The notes under the pieces were generated by a model. It saw only the letters and a list, made by a program, of their open reading frames with translations. It did no database searches and was not told the DNA's origin. This document shows, in pieces, positions 1 to 7,945 of a stretch of DNA of 16,329 bases. How positions within the stretch are numbered: the first letter of the stretch is position 1; each line of letters begins with the position of its first letter. Source of the DNA: Paramuribaculum sp. (GTDB lineage: Bacteria; Bacteroidota; Bacteroidia; Bacteroidales; Muribaculaceae); assembly GCA_029051835.1 (NCBI GenBank), contig JAIDKJ010000268.1, positions 1 to 16,329 of the forward strand, written 5' to 3'. The translations under genes were made by a program, and so were the position numbers.

Positions 1-249
1 ACGGCCGGGGGCTAAGTCGATAAGATGAGCCAGCGAATCAGTTATGTTGTCAAGAATAAGCAGATAATCACCGGCTCTTTGCATCGAAAGCGGGCGTCCG
101 ATAATCGGTTCGGGAGCAATCTCCACATCCTCCACGAGGATATCCCTGCGCTCAATAACATCATTCGCTTTTCGGTCGGAGCATCCGGTCGAAAGCATCG
201 AAAACAAAATGGCCGACAATGCAAGCCGCCTGCATACATGGTATTTCAT
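1..249 (-). CDS. Lipoprotein, N-terminal part; possible BF3164-type beta-propeller (runs off the left edge)
   Basis: The reverse strand is open from an ATG at 249 to the window edge, giving 83 codons with no stop. The protein begins MKYHVCRRLALSAILFSML and then STGCSD. This is a short basic start, a hydrophobic segment and a lipobox with the lipidated Cys at residue 23, so it should be an envelope lipoprotein. Residues 40-79 hold alternating acidic and hydrophobic stretches, including IIGRPLSM and GDYLLILDN. These resemble the first blade of the Bacteroidota BF3164-like six-bladed beta-propeller lipoproteins; that family call is a recollection of the pattern, not proven. It lies 57 bases after the transglycosylase gene on the same strand with no promoter visible between, so it may be the tail of the par operon. 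Most of the protein is missing, so function is unknown. Confidence 0.72.
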   Translation of the reverse strand, partial: MKYHVCRRLALSAILFSMLSTGCSDRKANDVIERRDILVEDVEIAPEPIIGRPLSMQRAGDYLLILDNITDSLAHLIDLAPGR

Positions 250-306
250 TACTTTGTTTTATTGGTTTAGCAGCCGGATGAATTATCGTAATCACGATGG
301 GTTACG

Positions 307-1944
307 TCAGCGCCGGGCCGGTATCTTGAGTTTGTCGCCTATATCCAGACGTGTACCCGACATACCATTGGCCTTTTGTATCGCGGCCACAGTGGTGCCG
401 AAGCGCTTGGCTATCTTGCTCAGATTGTCGCCGCGACGCACGGTGTAGGTTGTAGTCGATGCTGCAGCGGAAGCCGCCTTGGCAGCGCTCTTTTTAGATG
501 CCGGTTGTTTTGCGGATGTTTTGGCCGCGGATGAAGTCCGTGATTCCGCTGCGGCAGCCTTTGGCTGTGCCTGAGCCACGGCCGGCTGCTCGCCACCGTC
601 CTGCGGCTTCGGGATGACTCCGTCGGCCGATGCCACCGATGTCGAATCAGCGCTTACACGGATCCTTTCGTAGGTCTGTATCTTCAACTTTTTGCCACTG
701 TGCACCTTGCCGCTCCTCATATTGTTCCAGCGCTTGATATCTGTGGCGCTGACGCCATATTTGCGGGCTATGGAACGAAGATTCTCTCCGCGGCCTACGG
801 TATGCGTCTTGGTGATCATTCGCGTAACATACGACGATCCGTCGGGCTGACGCTCAAGGCTTTCACCCGGCTCCACATGCGTACGGCGGGCGTAGGCCTC
901 CGAATTCATGTCGAGAATAGCCTGTTCGCTCATTATATAGCTGAGCACCTGCTGCGAAGGGAGTACGAGAGCGTAGGGATGATTGTCGCCCGGTATTATA
1001 TCCTTGCGAAACTGCGGATTGAGCATCCTTATCTCCTCTACCGGTATATTGAGCACCTGCGCTATCTGATTGAAATGCACTCGTTTGTCGACCAGCACAG
1101 TATCAGTTATAAGCTTCTGCTTCACGACCGTCGGACGGATGCCGTACTTGCCGTAGTAGTTCATCACATAGTTGGCCGCTATGAATGCCGGCACATATCC
1201 GCGGGTTTCAGGCAGAAGGAAATTGTAGATCTCCCAGTAATCCATCTTGCCTGTGCCGCCTGCACGACGCAATGCTTTGTTGACATTGCCCGGGCCGCAG
1301 TTGTAGGCGGCAATGGCAAGCGACCAGTCCTCGTAGATCTCATACAACTGCTTGAGATAGCGCACGGCACAGCGCGACGCAAGACGCGGATCACGACGCT
1401 GGTCGACGAGCGAGTTCACCTCAAGCCCCAGACCTGTGGCCGTGGCCGGCATCATCTGCCACAATCCGCACGCGCCGGCACGGGATACGGCATTGGGATT
1501 GAGCGCCGACTCTATGATAGGCAGATACTGAAGTTCGAGAGGCAGCTTTTCGCGCAGAAGCTCCTCGACGAATATATTGCCGTAATAATTGTTGAGAGCA
1601 AGCAGATCGGCCACAAGATCGCGACGCTTCACGAGATACATGTCGATGTAGTTGCCCACGATAGAGTTGTACGGCAACTCTATCTCTGCCGGAAGCTGGC
1701 TCAGCAGCTCCTCGTATTCGGCGGGATTGCCTTTTATCGGAGTGGCTGCCGACTCGTCGGCTCGCGCGGCGTAATGCTTCAGATAGAAGTTTTCCTGCAA
1801 TTCGCGAGTCTTGGTCTCAAAACTCTCCGGCGCAATGATATTGTCGTCGGTGATCGAATGCTTGATGTCGAGAATGGACAGCCCCTTAGCTGTTGCAGTA
1901 AGCGTGAGCAGTCCGGTCAATAGTGTGATAATCGATTTCTTCAT
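307..1944 (-). CDS. mltD: Membrane-associated lytic murein transglycosylase, MltD-like, with LysM domains
   Basis: 545 residues. The enzyme should cleave the MurNAc-GlcNAc bond of peptidoglycan in the periplasm, leaving 1,6-anhydro ends. Residues 1-20 form a signal peptide (MKKSIITLLTGLLTLTATA). The SLT domain covers about 125-260: the catalytic Glu is E145 in PIIESALNP, followed by GLWQMMPATA (160-169) and AAYNCGPGN (212-220), all hallmarks of family 1 transglycosylases. Two clear LysM peptidoglycan-binding domains lie at about 380-424 and 499-542, and a weaker LysM-like segment at about 281-330. An Ala/Lys/Ser-rich linker (about 430-498) joins the two LysM domains. The gene starts 31 bases after the DUF5683 gene ends, so it is probably in the parAB operon, as in other Bacteroidales. 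The family call is firm; the exact symbol is by analogy to E. coli MltD. Confidence 0.93.
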   Translation of the reverse strand: MKKSIITLLTGLLTLTATAKGLSILDIKHSITDDNIIAPESFETKTRELQENFYLKHYAARADESAATPIKGNPAEYEELLSQLPAEIELPYNSIVGNYIDMYLVKRRDLVADLLALNNYYGNIFVEELLREKLPLELQYLPIIESALNPNAVSRAGACGLWQMMPATATGLGLEVNSLVDQRRDPRLASRCAVRYLKQLYEIYEDWSLAIAAYNCGPGNVNKALRRAGGTGKMDYWEIYNFLLPETRGYVPAFIAANYVMNYYGKYGIRPTVVKQKLITDTVLVDKRVHFNQIAQVLNIPVEEIRMLNPQFRKDIIPGDNHPYALVLPSQQVLSYIMSEQAILDMNSEAYARRTHVEPGESLERQPDGSSYVTRMITKTHTVGRGENLRSIARKYGVSATDIKRWNNMRSGKVHSGKKLKIQTYERIRVSADSTSVASADGVIPKPQDGGEQPAVAQAQPKAAAAESRTSSAAKTSAKQPASKKSAAKAASAAASTTTYTVRRGDNLSKIAKRFGTTVAAIQKANGMSGTRLDIGDKLKIPARR

Positions 1945-1975
1945 GATTCGGTAATCTTTGCGGGATCATGTACAC

Positions 1976-2815
1976 TCAGAAACGCAACGCCCATTGCAGC
2001 CCGAGTCCGGGTCGTGTGCGTGTATCGGGTATTACGGCAGGAGCCACCTCCATCGACAGATCGGGAGATATATCGAAGTGCGCCAGCGACGCGTCGACAT
2101 ATGCGTCGACTATTGCGAGAAGATACACTCCCACCATGGAGATGATACACAGGTCGCGGTTTCTGCGGTAAAAGTCCTTGCGTGATTTCAATATATTGGT
2201 GAGCCACGTCTTGTCGAGATCCTCTTCCTTGACTGTCGTGGGGAAGAAGTCCATGTAGCTCTTGGTATTCGGATCATTGTCCATTATATCGCCGTAAGCG
2301 CGTGTGTAGTCTTTAAGCATGGAGTTGTTCCACGACGCGCCATATCCGAGTCCCATGAACCCGGCTGCTACGAGCGGAAGCTTCCAGTAGCGGCGGTTGT
2401 AGACCTGTCCCAATCCGGGGAACAGAGCCGACATCCACACGGCTCTCATCGGGTCGGGATTGAATTCCCTGAGATTGCGGTTGATACCGGCAGCTTCTTT
2501 GATCGAGTCGGGCAGCATCGCCATCTGAGGCGAATCGGCGATTGCGATCGAATCCACCGGCTGCACCGTCAGACTGTCGGAAGCCGCCACTTCGATTGAA
2601 TCCACCACTACTTCCGCCGGGAGTCTTACAGGCTGACCCAGCGGTATGGAATCGGGCACTTCGACCTTGTGCTGACGCTTGACAGGCTTGATAGGCCGCG
2701 TAGTCTGACAAAAAATGTTAAAAGGACACAGCAATGCGACAATGACCGTCATGATCATCGCCGCAGAGGCCACAGGACTAAATAGTCTTTTGTTGCTGCC
2801 GTTTCCTTTGCGCAT
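1976..2815 (-). CDS. DUF5683 domain membrane protein
   Basis: 279 residues, function unknown. The N-terminus has a hydrophobic segment at about 16-36 that is a signal peptide or anchor. A low-complexity region rich in Pro, Val, Asp and Ser follows (about 40-110). The conserved domain begins near 118: FNPDPMRAVWMSALFPGLGQ, then VYNRRYWK (138-145) and a hydrophobic helix (146-160). A second hydrophobic helix sits at about 221-240. The PGLGQ-YNRRYWK signature marks DUF5683, which in Bacteroidota is commonly found next to parB. It lies 61 bases after parB and 31 bases before the transglycosylase gene, so co-transcription is likely. The start chosen is the first ATG; the ATG at residue 20 would cut into the hydrophobic segment. 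A role linking segregation and envelope is only an inference from position. Confidence 0.85.
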   Translation of the reverse strand: MRKGNGSNKRLFSPVASAAMIMTVIVALLCPFNIFCQTTRPIKPVKRQHKVEVPDSIPLGQPVRLPAEVVVDSIEVAASDSLTVQPVDSIAIADSPQMAMLPDSIKEAAGINRNLREFNPDPMRAVWMSALFPGLGQVYNRRYWKLPLVAAGFMGLGYGASWNNSMLKDYTRAYGDIMDNDPNTKSYMDFFPTTVKEEDLDKTWLTNILKSRKDFYRRNRDLCIISMVGVYLLAIVDAYVDASLAHFDISPDLSMEVAPAVIPDTRTRPGLGLQWALRF

Positions 2816-2876
2816 GCCTATACCACTGATTTTATTTGATTTATCCGGATATTTCAGCTTCTGTCAGTTGATTCTG

Positions 2877-3758
2877 TCAGCCCTCCTGGGCTTTTACGTC
2901 GTCAAAGATAGTAATTAATCTTTCAAGTTCATCCTCACTCTTGAAACTGAACGTGATTTTACCGGCGCCTGAAGCCGAACAGGTGAAGTGGACCGGAGTG
3001 TTGAATTTGCTTGAAAGATGATTGCGCAACAATTCGAAATCCTTCGACAGCGACGTATTTTCTCCGCCGTTGCGCGCCTCTGCCCCTCCATCACGGATTG
3101 ACTTCACAAGATCCTCCACTTTACGCACCGACAGTCCCTCTTTGATGATGCGCTTGTAGATCTTCAGCTGCATCGTAGGATCGTCGATAGCGAGAAGCGC
3201 ACGTGCGTGACCCATATCCAGACGTTTGTCGCGCAAGCCGAGCTGCACTTCGGCAGGCAGGCGCAGAAGTCGCAGGAAGTTGGCCACCGTAGCGCGTTTC
3301 TTGCCTATGCGCTCGCTCAGCCGCTCCTGCGTGAGTTCGTAGCGCTCTATGAGTTTTTTGAATGTCAGGGCTATCTCTATGGCGTTGAGATCCTCGCGCT
3401 GGATATTCTCTATCAGCGCCATCTCCGTCAGTTCGCTGTCGCTGGCTACGCGTATATATGCCGGCACAGTCGACAGCCCTGCCATGCGAGCAGCCCTGTA
3501 GCGGCGTTCGCCGGCTATGATCTGATAGTAGCCGCCAACGCTTCGGAGCGAAATGGGCTGGATGATGCCCAGTTCTCTGATAGATGCGGCCAGTTCGGCC
3601 AGCGACTCTTCGTCGAAATTGCTGCGCGGCTGATCGGGATTGGGCTGTATCAGTTCTATATCTATCTCATTGATGGCCGAAGCTCCCGATGCGGGCACAT
3701 CGTCCATAGGTATCAGTGAGTCGAGTCCTCGGCCAAGCGCCTGACGTTTCGGTTTCAT
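2877..3758 (-). CDS. parB: Chromosome partitioning protein ParB (Spo0J/Noc family)
   Basis: 293 residues. ParB binds parS sites near the origin, hydrolyses CTP to slide and load onto DNA, and works with ParA in origin segregation. Visible parts: an N-terminal basic LGRGLDSLIP segment (8-17) typical of the ParA-stimulating tail; the CTP-binding ParB/Srx fold with PDQPRSNFDEE (41-51), GERRYRAARMAG (83-94) and ENIQREDLN (117-125); a helix-turn-helix region at about 142-166 (LTQERLSERIGKKRATVANF); and a C-terminal dimerisation domain at about 235-293. The length is normal for chromosomal ParB. The ATG overlaps the parA stop in an ATGA, so the pair should be translationally coupled. The call is firm. 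Confidence 0.97.
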   Translation of the reverse strand: MKPKRQALGRGLDSLIPMDDVPASGASAINEIDIELIQPNPDQPRSNFDEESLAELAASIRELGIIQPISLRSVGGYYQIIAGERRYRAARMAGLSTVPAYIRVASDSELTEMALIENIQREDLNAIEIALTFKKLIERYELTQERLSERIGKKRATVANFLRLLRLPAEVQLGLRDKRLDMGHARALLAIDDPTMQLKIYKRIIKEGLSVRKVEDLVKSIRDGGAEARNGGENTSLSKDFELLRNHLSSKFNTPVHFTCSASGAGKITFSFKSEDELERLITIFDDVKAQEG

Positions 3759-4543
3759 TTAGATGTGGCTTTAGCTTTTTTCTTCTGCTTGTTGATTATC
3801 TCCTTTGCCAAGGCGTTGTGTGATGTCGCGCCACGGCTTTCCGGGTCATAGACGAGCGCGGGCAAACCATGCGACGGCGCCTCGCTCAGACGTATATTGC
3901 GCGGTATGACCGTATTGAACACCATATCGCCGAAATGTCCCTTAAGCTCCTCATAGATCTGATTGGCAAGCCTGAGGCGCGCGTCGTACATCGTCAGCAG
4001 GAATCCTTCGATTTCAAGCGCCGGATTAAGACGGGGCTTGATGATGCGTATGGTATTGATCAGCTTGGTGATGCCCTCAAGAGCAAAATATTCGGCCTGC
4101 ACGGGTATGATCACAGAGTTGGCAGCCGTCAGCGCATTGACAGTTATCAGACCGAGCGACGGTGAGCAGTCGATAAGTATGTAATCGTATTTGTCGGCGA
4201 CGGGAGCAAGCACCTTCGACAATACGCGCTCACGGTTAGGACGGCTGATCAGCTCCAGCTCCGCGCCCGCCAGATCGATCCGCGACCCGACCAGCTCCAG
4301 CCCCTCCACGCAGGTAGGCACCTGCGATCCTTCAAGAGGATAGTCGTCGACGAGGCATTCGTAGATCGACGAGGACATCTGATCAGGGTTGATACCATAG
4401 CCCGACGTGGCGTTGGCCTGCGGGTCGGCATCGATTATGAGCACTTTTTTCCCCTCGGCTGCGAGCGACGCTCCGAGATTGATCGTAGTTGTGGTCTTTC
4501 CCACCCCTCCTTTCTGATTGGCTATTGCAATTATCTTGCCCAT
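3755..4543 (-). CDS. parA: Chromosome partitioning ATPase ParA (Soj family)
   Basis: 262 residues. ParA binds DNA non-specifically as an ATP dimer and is stimulated by ParB, moving origin regions apart. The deviant Walker A motif KGGVGKTT is at 11-18, with both the signature Lys11 and Lys16. Walker A' is IIDADPQANAT (36-46), and Walker B is YILIDCSPSLG (121-131). The length and the lack of an N-terminal DNA-binding domain fit the short chromosomal Soj type rather than plasmid type Ia ParA. It is the first gene of the operon, with a promoter at 4576-4608 predicted to give a leader of about 30 bases. It is followed by parB with an ATGA overlap. Confidence 0.97.
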   Translation of the reverse strand: MGKIIAIANQKGGVGKTTTTINLGASLAAEGKKVLIIDADPQANATSGYGINPDQMSSSIYECLVDDYPLEGSQVPTCVEGLELVGSRIDLAGAELELISRPNRERVLSKVLAPVADKYDYILIDCSPSLGLITVNALTAANSVIIPVQAEYFALEGITKLINTIRIIKPRLNPALEIEGFLLTMYDARLRLANQIYEELKGHFGDMVFNTVIPRNIRLSEAPSHGLPALVYDPESRGATSHNALAKEIINKQKKKAKATSK

Positions 4544-4575
4544 GTGTTTTTACTTGTGACTGATGTTACACGCTG

Positions 4576-4608
4576 CAAAGATAGCTTGATTTCAACACAC
4601 TGCACAAA
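4576..4608 (-). promoter_or_regulatory. Promoter of the parA operon
   Basis: On the minus strand the -7 element TATCTTTG (4583-4576) matches the Bacteroidota TAnnTTTG consensus exactly. A perfect -33 TTTG (4608-4605) lies 21 bases upstream. Transcription should begin near 4572, about 30 bases before the parA ATG. This is one of the best promoter matches in the window. Confidence 0.8.
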
Positions 4609-4624
4609 TGTTCCACGGCAAAAA
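4609..4624. promoter_or_regulatory. Degenerate parS-like 16-mer
   Basis: The 16 bases begin TGTTCCACG, identical to the first nine of the widespread parS palindrome TGTTNCACGTGNAACA. The second half is GCAAAAA, so about 13 of 16 positions agree but the central CACGTG is broken. It abuts the -33 element of the parA promoter. It could be a weak ParB contact for autoregulation or a chance match; ParB normally needs an intact palindrome. Confidence 0.3.
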
Positions 4625-4658
4625 TGAGTTAAATGTTGATAAATCGCCATGAATGTTG

Positions 4659-4700
4659 AAAACCCCGCCGACGAGGCTCCTGAAAGCCTCTCCGGCGGGG
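4659..4700 (-). terminator. Intrinsic terminator of the leu-GH125 operon
   Basis: A strong GC-rich hairpin occupies 4663-4700. The outer stem is CCCCGCCG (4663-4670) with CGGCGGGG (4693-4700), eight perfect pairs. After a 2x2 internal loop comes an inner stem GAGGCT (4673-4678) with AGCCTC (4685-4690) and a six-base loop. On the minus strand the hairpin is followed by TTTT (4662-4659). It lies 47 bases after the GH125 stop and upstream of the parA promoter, insulating the two operons. Confidence 0.85.
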
Positions 4701-4747
4701 ATCTAAACGGATATTGTAAACTATGTGAAATTCCTCAGCTACAGGGA

Positions 4748-6214
4748 TCAGAGTGTGTTGAGCAGTTCGAGCTTGCCCGAATCCACCAGATGGATGATCA
4801 GTTCGCCGAACAGCGTATTCTGCCATGCAAACCAGGGACGGGTGAAATCGGCGGGATTGTCGACGTTGAACGACTCATGCATGAATCCCGTGCCCGCATC
4901 GGTGTCGAGAAGCATTCGCAGCGACGCGCGAATCTCCTCATCGTCGGTGGCGGTGAACGCGCGCATCATCAGACTCATAGGCCATGCCATATCATAGCCT
5001 ACGTGCGGCCCTCCTATGCCTTCGCCGGCCTTGCCCTTGAAAAAGTAGGGGTTGCTCTCGCTCCACACGAAATTGCGCGTGTTGCGGTATACCGGGTCGT
5101 CAATATCAACATCGCCGAGATATGCCATAGACAGGAGCGAGGGGACATTGGCGTCGTCCATAAGCATACGGTTGCCGAAACCGTCTACCTCATAAGCATA
5201 GATCGTACCGAACTCCGGATGATCGTATGTGGCATACTGTTTCAGAGCCGACTCCACCTCATCGGCAAGCGAGCGGCACTCCCCTGCCAGAGCGGCATCA
5301 CCATTGACGGCTGTCAATATCTCGGCCGCCTTGCGCAGCGATGTCACCGCAAAGAAATTGGAGGGAATCAGATATTGCAATGTAGTAGAGTCGTCAGAGG
5401 GACGGAACGACGACACGATCAGTCCGCATCCACTCACGGGCGCTCCCCATCCGGCATTGTTGAGAGTGTCGAGTGCACGGTCGGTGCGCCGGAGGAAGCG
5501 GTAAGGTCCTTTTTTATCATCCTTGCGCTGCTGTTGCCTGAATGTCTGCACGACAAGAGCCATCGCCTGCTTCCATTCATCGCCACGGAAAACAGAGTCG
5601 TCACCTGTACGCTTCCAGTATTCATATGCCAGACGTATCGGATAACACAGCGAGTCGATCTCCCATTTACGCTCATGGACCTCGGGGCGCATATCAGTGA
5701 AGTCGCTCTGCCACTCGCCTCCGGTAGGCCCGTCATTGAACGCATTGGCATAAGGATCGAGAATAATGCAGCGCAACTGGCGGCGTATCACGCCGGCGAT
5801 AAGCTCCTTCAGACGAGGATCGTCGGCGGCAAGAGCCACATAAGGCCACACCTGCGCGCCTGAGTCGCGGAGCCACATGGCCGGTATGTCGCCCGTATAT
5901 ACAAACGTGTCGGGTGTGCCGTCTGACTCCGTGCGGAAGTGGACGGTCGTGTCGAGAGTGTTTGGGAAACAGTTCTCAAACATCTCGGCAAGCTTTCGGT
6001 TGGAGAGCTGCGATTTGATCCGTCGTATCTTCTCCTCCACTGCCTTCGATGTGAACAGACGCTCCGATACAGGAGGCCGCTCACCGGTGACGGTGCGTCC
6101 GGCGACAGGCATGGCGGTATTGTCCTGCGGACAGGCACACCACGGATCGGCAGCGGCAAGTACGGCCACCGGCATCATGAGCGATGCCGCGAGCGCAAAC
6201 AACTGCCTGTTCAT
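4748..6214 (-). CDS. Exported GH125 exo-alpha-mannosidase (metal-independent, PF06824)
   Basis: 488 residues from the ATG at 6214. Family members remove non-reducing alpha-1,6-linked mannose from glycans with inversion and without a metal. The sequence has [18 protein letters not shown] (108-125), [13 protein letters not shown] (160-172), [10 protein letters not shown] (269-278), [10 protein letters not shown] (406-415) and [10 protein letters not shown] (445-454). D274 and E447 are 173 residues apart, the same spacing I recall for the catalytic Asp and Glu of characterised GH125 enzymes, so they are the likely acid and base. A signal peptide ([20 protein letters not shown]) predicts periplasmic export. 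An in-frame ATG ten codons earlier would put non-signal residues in front, so 6214 is preferred; it forms ATGA with the leuB stop. Sitting at the end of a leucine operon is unusual for this enzyme. Confidence 0.93.
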   Translation of the reverse strand: MNRQLFALAASLMMPVAVLAAADPWCACPQDNTAMPVAGRTVTGERPPVSERLFTSKAVEEKIRRIKSQLSNRKLAEMFENCFPNTLDTTVHFRTESDGTPDTFVYTGDIPAMWLRDSGAQVWPYVALAADDPRLKELIAGVIRRQLRCIILDPYANAFNDGPTGGEWQSDFTDMRPEVHERKWEIDSLCYPIRLAYEYWKRTGDDSVFRGDEWKQAMALVVQTFRQQQRKDDKKGPYRFLRRTDRALDTLNNAGWGAPVSGCGLIVSSFRPSDDSTTLQYLIPSNFFAVTSLRKAAEILTAVNGDAALAGECRSLADEVESALKQYATYDHPEFGTIYAYEVDGFGNRMLMDDANVPSLLSMAYLGDVDIDDPVYRNTRNFVWSESNPYFFKGKAGEGIGGPHVGYDMAWPMSLMMRAFTATDDEEIRASLRMLLDTDAGTGFMHESFNVDNPADFTRPWFAWQNTLFGELIIHLVDSGKLELLNTL

Positions 6215-7275
6215 GACGCTGAAGATATATATTCCGAAATCCATGTTCCCACAGCGTCAGTTCCGACTGCATTGGCCGGATCAGCGGCTATGTCGGGAGT
6301 GCTTACTCCCGCTTCCATAGATGCGTCGACAGCCTTGCGGATGCATTCGCCCTCTTCTGCGAGTCCGAAATATTCGAAAAGCATTGCCACCGAGAGAATC
6401 TGTGCCAGCGGATTGGCTATATTCTTGCCTGCAGCCTCGGGCCACGACCCGTGTATCGGCTCGAAAACCGGAGTGCCTTCGCCTATTGACGCCGACGGCA
6501 GCAGTCCCATTGATCCCGAAATCACGCTACCCTCGTCGGTGAGTATATCGCCGAAGGTGTTTTCGGTCACCATCACGTCGAAAAAACGCGGATCCTGTAT
6601 CATGCGCATCGAAGCGTTGTCGACATACATGAAGTCGGTAGCCACATCGGAATTGTCCTTCGCCATCTCCTGGGCGACCTTACGCCACAGACGCGACGAA
6701 GCGAGCACATTGGCCTTATCCACCACAGTGAGATGCCCCCTGCGTCGACGGGCATAGTCAAAAGCCACCTTAAGGATGCGCGTGATCTCTCCGCGTGTAT
6801 ATGCGCAGGTGTCGTAGGCATGGTCGTCGCTTTCGAATTTTTCTCCGAAATACATGCCGCCCGTCAGTTCGCGGATACAAACGAAGTCGGCGCCACCGAC
6901 TATCTCCTCGCGCAGAGGCGATTTGTGGATCAGCGACGCAAATGTGGTCACCGGCCTGATATTGGCAAAGAGTCCCAGCTTCTTGCGCATGGCCAGAAGG
7001 CCCTGCTCGGGACGCACCTTGAGATCGGGACGATTGTCGAAACGCGGATCGCCTACTGCCGAAAACAGTACGGCATCGGCATCGCGACAGATATGGTAGG
7101 TTTCCTCCGGGAACGGGGCGCCTACGGCATCGATCGCGGCCGCACCTACAAGAGCGGACATAAACTCCACCTCGTGGCCGAAACGACGGCACACCGCGCT
7201 CATCACTTTTACGCCCTCGCGCGATATTTCGGGGCCTATGCCATCGCCGGCCAAAAGCGCTATCTTTAATTTCAT
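6211..7275 (-). CDS. leuB: 3-isopropylmalate dehydrogenase
   Basis: 354 residues, the normal LeuB length. It oxidises and decarboxylates 3-isopropylmalate to 4-methyl-2-oxopentanoate with NAD in the cytoplasm, the last leucine-specific step. Motifs: [11 protein letters not shown] (7-17); the substrate-binding region [20 protein letters not shown] (88-107); [10 protein letters not shown] (135-144); VDKANVL (185-191); metal-site aspartates in [11 protein letters not shown] (240-250); and [20 protein letters not shown] (272-291), the NAD-binding loop. The start follows leuD by 64 bases with no promoter seen, and its stop overlaps the GH125 ATG by four bases. Confidence 0.97.
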   Translation of the reverse strand: MKLKIALLAGDGIGPEISREGVKVMSAVCRRFGHEVEFMSALVGAAAIDAVGAPFPEETYHICRDADAVLFSAVGDPRFDNRPDLKVRPEQGLLAMRKKLGLFANIRPVTTFASLIHKSPLREEIVGGADFVCIRELTGGMYFGEKFESDDHAYDTCAYTRGEITRILKVAFDYARRRRGHLTVVDKANVLASSRLWRKVAQEMAKDNSDVATDFMYVDNASMRMIQDPRFFDVMVTENTFGDILTDEGSVISGSMGLLPSASIGEGTPVFEPIHGSWPEAAGKNIANPLAQILSVAMLFEYFGLAEEGECIRKAVDASMEAGVSTPDIAADPANAVGTDAVGTWISEYISSAS

Positions 7276-7339
7276 TGACGATTCAGATTAATGATTGATA
7301 TGATATTCATGGCGTTCGCTGAGTCAGGAACACAGCCGA

Positions 7340-7945
7340 TCACTTGTTGTTGGCCGCCTCGAAGGAATCGATCTCCCCGGAGTGCGACAGCAGGTATCCG
7401 ATATCATCCAGTCCCTCTATGAGGCACTGTTTTTTATAAGGATTGATATCGAACGACTCTTTGCGTCCGGTGGCCAGATTCTCAACTGTCTGGTTGGGAA
7501 GATCGACCCGCACCTCTGATTCCGGATCGGCCTCGACCGTAGCAAAGAGTTCGGCAAGAAAATCATCGGACACTACGACCGGCAGCACGAAATTGTTGAG
7601 TTCGTTGTTTTTATGTATATCGGCGAAAAAGCTCGATATCACCACTCTGAAGCCGTAGTCGGCAATAGCCCATGCGGCATGTTCACGGCTCGATCCGCAA
7701 CCGAAATTCTTGCCGGCCACGAGAATGCATCCGCTGTAGCGGTCATCGTTGAGCGGAAAACAGGGACGTTTATTGCCCTCAGCATCAAACCGCCAGTCGC
7801 GAAAAAGATTTTCGCCAAAACCTTCGCGTGAGGTCACTTTAAGAAACCTCGCCGGTATTATCTGGTCGGTATCGACATTCTCCACAGGCAGAGGCACACA
7901 CCGCGAGGTGACTATTGTAAATTTGGGATTATCCATCTGGTTCAA
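7340..7945 (-). CDS. leuD: 3-isopropylmalate dehydratase small subunit
   Basis: 201 residues. With LeuC it isomerises 2-isopropylmalate to 3-isopropylmalate. Key motifs are [15 protein letters not shown] (21-35) and [11 protein letters not shown] (80-90), the swivelling-domain signature that shapes the substrate pocket. The length is typical of the bacterial small subunit. The ATG at 7945 overlaps the leuC stop in an ATGA; a second ATG three codons later is possible but would lose the coupling. Stoichiometric production with LeuC fits the overlap. Confidence 0.97.
   Translation of the reverse strand: MNQMDNPKFTIVTSRCVPLPVENVDTDQIIPARFLKVTSREGFGENLFRDWRFDAEGNKRPCFPLNDDRYSGCILVAGKNFGCGSSREHAAWAIADYGFRVVISSFFADIHKNNELNNFVLPVVVSDDFLAELFATVEADPESEVRVDLPNQTVENLATGRKESFDINPYKKQCLIEGLDDIGYLLSHSGEIDSFEAANNK

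Noticed and set aside
25..270. Short plus-strand frame at the left edge (81 codons), and a 65-codon minus frame at 42-239
   Set aside because: Both conflict with the minus-strand frame 249-1, which has a signal peptide, a lipobox and stays open to the edge.
700..1923. 407-codon plus-strand open frame opposite the transglycosylase gene
   Set aside because: It is an antisense shadow caused by the codon bias of the minus-strand gene; the encoded residues match no family and the minus frame has clear SLT and LysM motifs.
2326..2334. Second TGTTCCACG word inside the DUF5683 gene as a possible parS
   Set aside because: The following bases (ACGCGCC) share nothing with the second half of parS, and the word is explained by the coding sequence.
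2861..2880. Direct repeat CTGTCAG between parB and the DUF5683 gene
   Set aside because: Two copies of seven bases, one lying over the parB stop; too short to mean anything alone.
4649..5863. 404-codon plus-strand open frame opposite the GH125 gene
   Set aside because: Shadow frame: it runs through the terminator hairpin and is antisense to a well-supported glycoside hydrolase.
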